Of a stretch of 17,129 nucleotides of DNA, positions 16,288 to 17,129 are shown one piece after another. Location: the NCBI GenBank assembly GCA_003696125.1, contig RFHZ01000683.1:1-17129 (forward strand), written 5' to 3'. Numbering within the stretch: the stretch's first letter is position 1; each line of letters begins with the position of its first letter. The notes under the pieces were generated by a model. The model ran no database searches. It was not told the origin of the DNA and was given only the letters and a program-made list of their open reading frames with translations. The DNA is from Nitrospinota bacterium (GTDB taxonomy: Bacteria > Tectomicrobia > Entotheonellia > J063). A program made the translations under genes and the position numbers.

Positions 16288-16797
16288 ATGCCTCCCCCAG
16301 CCAAGCTCCTCGGTCTCGACGTAGGAGAAGCCACTATCGGCATTGCCATTAGCGATAATCTGGGGATTACGGCCCAAGGGCTTACCACCCGCAAGCGGCG
16401 GGGACTCCAGGCTGATCTCCGCTTCCTGCAGCAGCTTGTCCATGAGCATAACGTTGCTGCCATCGTCGTCGGTCTCCCCAGGCGTCTCGATGGGAGCCTG
16501 GGTCCAGAGGCGCAACGCGTCCTGGAATTCGTCTCCCACCTGCGGCAAGCCCTCTCCCTCCCCGTGTATACCTGGGACGAACGCCTGACCACCCGGGCCG
16601 CAGAACGCATCCTCCTGGAGGGGAATCTGCGCCGGGCCAAACGAAAGCAGGTGATCGATAAAATCGCTGCCCAACTGATCCTGCAAGGGTATCTCGATCG
16701 CCAGCGTTCCCGGCAGCACTCCTCAACGCAGGATGCGCCAGAGGGCAAAGGTGGCGAAGAAGACATTCGGTCCCCAGGCAGCAACCAGGGGATGTAG
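16288..16797 (+). CDS. ruvX: RuvX/YqgF-type Holliday-junction resolvase-like nuclease
   Basis: RuvX/YqgF is an RNase H-fold nuclease with reported roles in Holliday-junction resolution and rRNA 5'-end processing. The core (about residues 6-138) is complete: GLDVGEATIGIAISD, VVGLPRRLDGSLGPEAQ, WDERLTTRAAERILLEG and IDKIAAQLILQGYLD. The catalytic acids are likely Asp11 (DVG), a glutamate or aspartate of DER, and the aspartate of IDK. The common Arg of GxxRIGVA is Thr here. The core ends at about QGYLD; the last 31 residues (GKGGEED and similar) are Gly/Ser/Glu-rich and lie largely on the complement of the lptF/G 3' end. ATG 16288 has GGAG only 12 nt upstream, a long spacing. Confidence 0.93.
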   Translation: MPPPAKLLGLDVGEATIGIAISDNLGITAQGLTTRKRRGLQADLRFLQQLVHEHNVAAIVVGLPRRLDGSLGPEAQRVLEFVSHLRQALSLPVYTWDERLTTRAAERILLEGNLRRAKRKQVIDKIAAQLILQGYLDRQRSRQHSSTQDAPEGKGGEEDIRSPGSNQGM

Positions 16798-17129
16798 ACG
16801 GCCACTCTTCCCAAAGGAGAGGCTGAGAGAGAAGAGGGCCCAATAGAGGAAACCGATTCCCAGGGTAAAACCGATTCCCCAAGCGACCTGCTTTCCCCGT
16901 TGGGGATGCAGGGAGAGGGATAGTCCAACCAGGGCCATGACCAGGTTGACAAAGGGAAAAGCGATCTTCTCGTGTAGATCGGTCAGATAAACGGTGGCAT
17001 CGAAGCGGCGCTCTTTGAGACGGCGCAGATAGGCATAGAGTTCAGAAATACTCATCTTCTCCGGCTCTTTTGCAATCTGTTGTAAGTCGTAGGGGCTGGC
17101 CTGCAGGGGATAGGTACGCTGGGTAAAGG
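16723..17129 (-). CDS. LptF/LptG-type LPS-export permease, C-terminal part
   Basis: LptF and LptG are the inner-membrane permease subunits of the LptBFG ABC transporter that extracts lipopolysaccharide. About 135 C-terminal residues are visible; the frame is open to the window edge. Translation from the edge reads through DLQQIAKEPEKMSISELYAY, then DLHEKIAFPFVNLVMALVGL, RGKQVAWGIGFTLGIGFLY, and ends HPLVAAWGPNVFFATFALW. This is the typical last membrane segments of YjgP/YjgQ proteins, including the PxxMSxxEL motif. An internal ATG at 17055 is not the start. Whether it is LptF or LptG cannot be told from this part. Its last 75 bp overlap the 3' end of ruvX in the opposite direction. Confidence 0.93.
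   Translation of the reverse strand, partial: FTQRTYPLQASPYDLQQIAKEPEKMSISELYAYLRRLKERRFDATVYLTDLHEKIAFPFVNLVMALVGLSLSLHPQRGKQVAWGIGFTLGIGFLYWALFSLSLSFGKSGRLHPLVAAWGPNVFFATFALWRILR

Noticed and set aside
1-17129. CRISPR arrays, insertion sequences, tRNA/rRNA genes, toxin-antitoxin or defence genes
   Set aside because: I found no regularly spaced repeats, transposase motifs, tRNA-like cloverleaf or defence-type proteins; nearly all sequence is covered by known housekeeping genes.

Overview
The window is about 17.1 kb of moderately GC-rich, gene-dense bacterial chromosome. TolC-type outer-membrane protein, an LptF/LptG-type permease and a cmk-rpsA-sppA-ihfB order point to a diderm (Gram-negative) bacterium outside the best-studied Gammaproteobacteria. 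A deltaproteobacterial-grade, NC10/Methylomirabilota- or Nitrospirota-like lineage would fit, but that placement is inference with low confidence. Almost everything is core housekeeping. I see no CRISPR array, transposase, prophage, tRNA/rRNA or toxin/defence system.

Layout. (1) Plus strand, 1-4035: 3' part of obg, then proB, proA, rsfS and a TraR/DksA-type zinc-finger gene, tightly packed and probably one operon (ribosome assembly plus proline synthesis). The nadD gene that often lies between proA and rsfS is absent. (2) Minus strand, 14373 down to 4058: eleven consecutive loci, ribF, cmk, rpsA, sppA, ihfB, an NAD-dependent nucleotide-sugar epimerase, a decayed comEA-like remnant, a UDP-glucuronate decarboxylase, radC, a YycJ-like metallo-beta-lactamase-fold hydrolase and purF. 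Intergenic gaps of 124-295 bp around ihfB, the epimerase and the decarboxylase suggest several transcription units; uxs-radC-mbl-purF is tight. (3) A 332-bp divergent intergenic region, 14374-14705, holds candidate promoters for ribF (minus) and the tolC-like gene (plus) and a perfect operator-like inverted repeat. (4) Plus strand, 14706-16797: tolC-like gene and ruvX; ruvX converges on, and overlaps by 75 bp, the 3' end of a minus-strand lptF/lptG-type gene that runs off the window.

How the genes work together: Obg, RsfS and S1 act on the ribosome; ProB/ProA make glutamate semialdehyde for proline; PurF starts purine synthesis; RibF makes FMN/FAD; Cmk phosphorylates CMP/dCMP; UXS and the epimerase make nucleotide sugars for surface polysaccharide; SppA, TolC and LptF/G serve the envelope; RadC, RuvX and IHF act on nucleic acids.

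No undescribed system is evident. The points most worth a second look are (a) the metallo-hydrolase gene, whose conserved N-terminus has no ATG/GTG/TTG but has an ATT codon 7 nt from a perfect Shine-Dalgarno sequence, and (b) the frameshifted comEA-like helix-hairpin-helix remnant between the two sugar-nucleotide genes.
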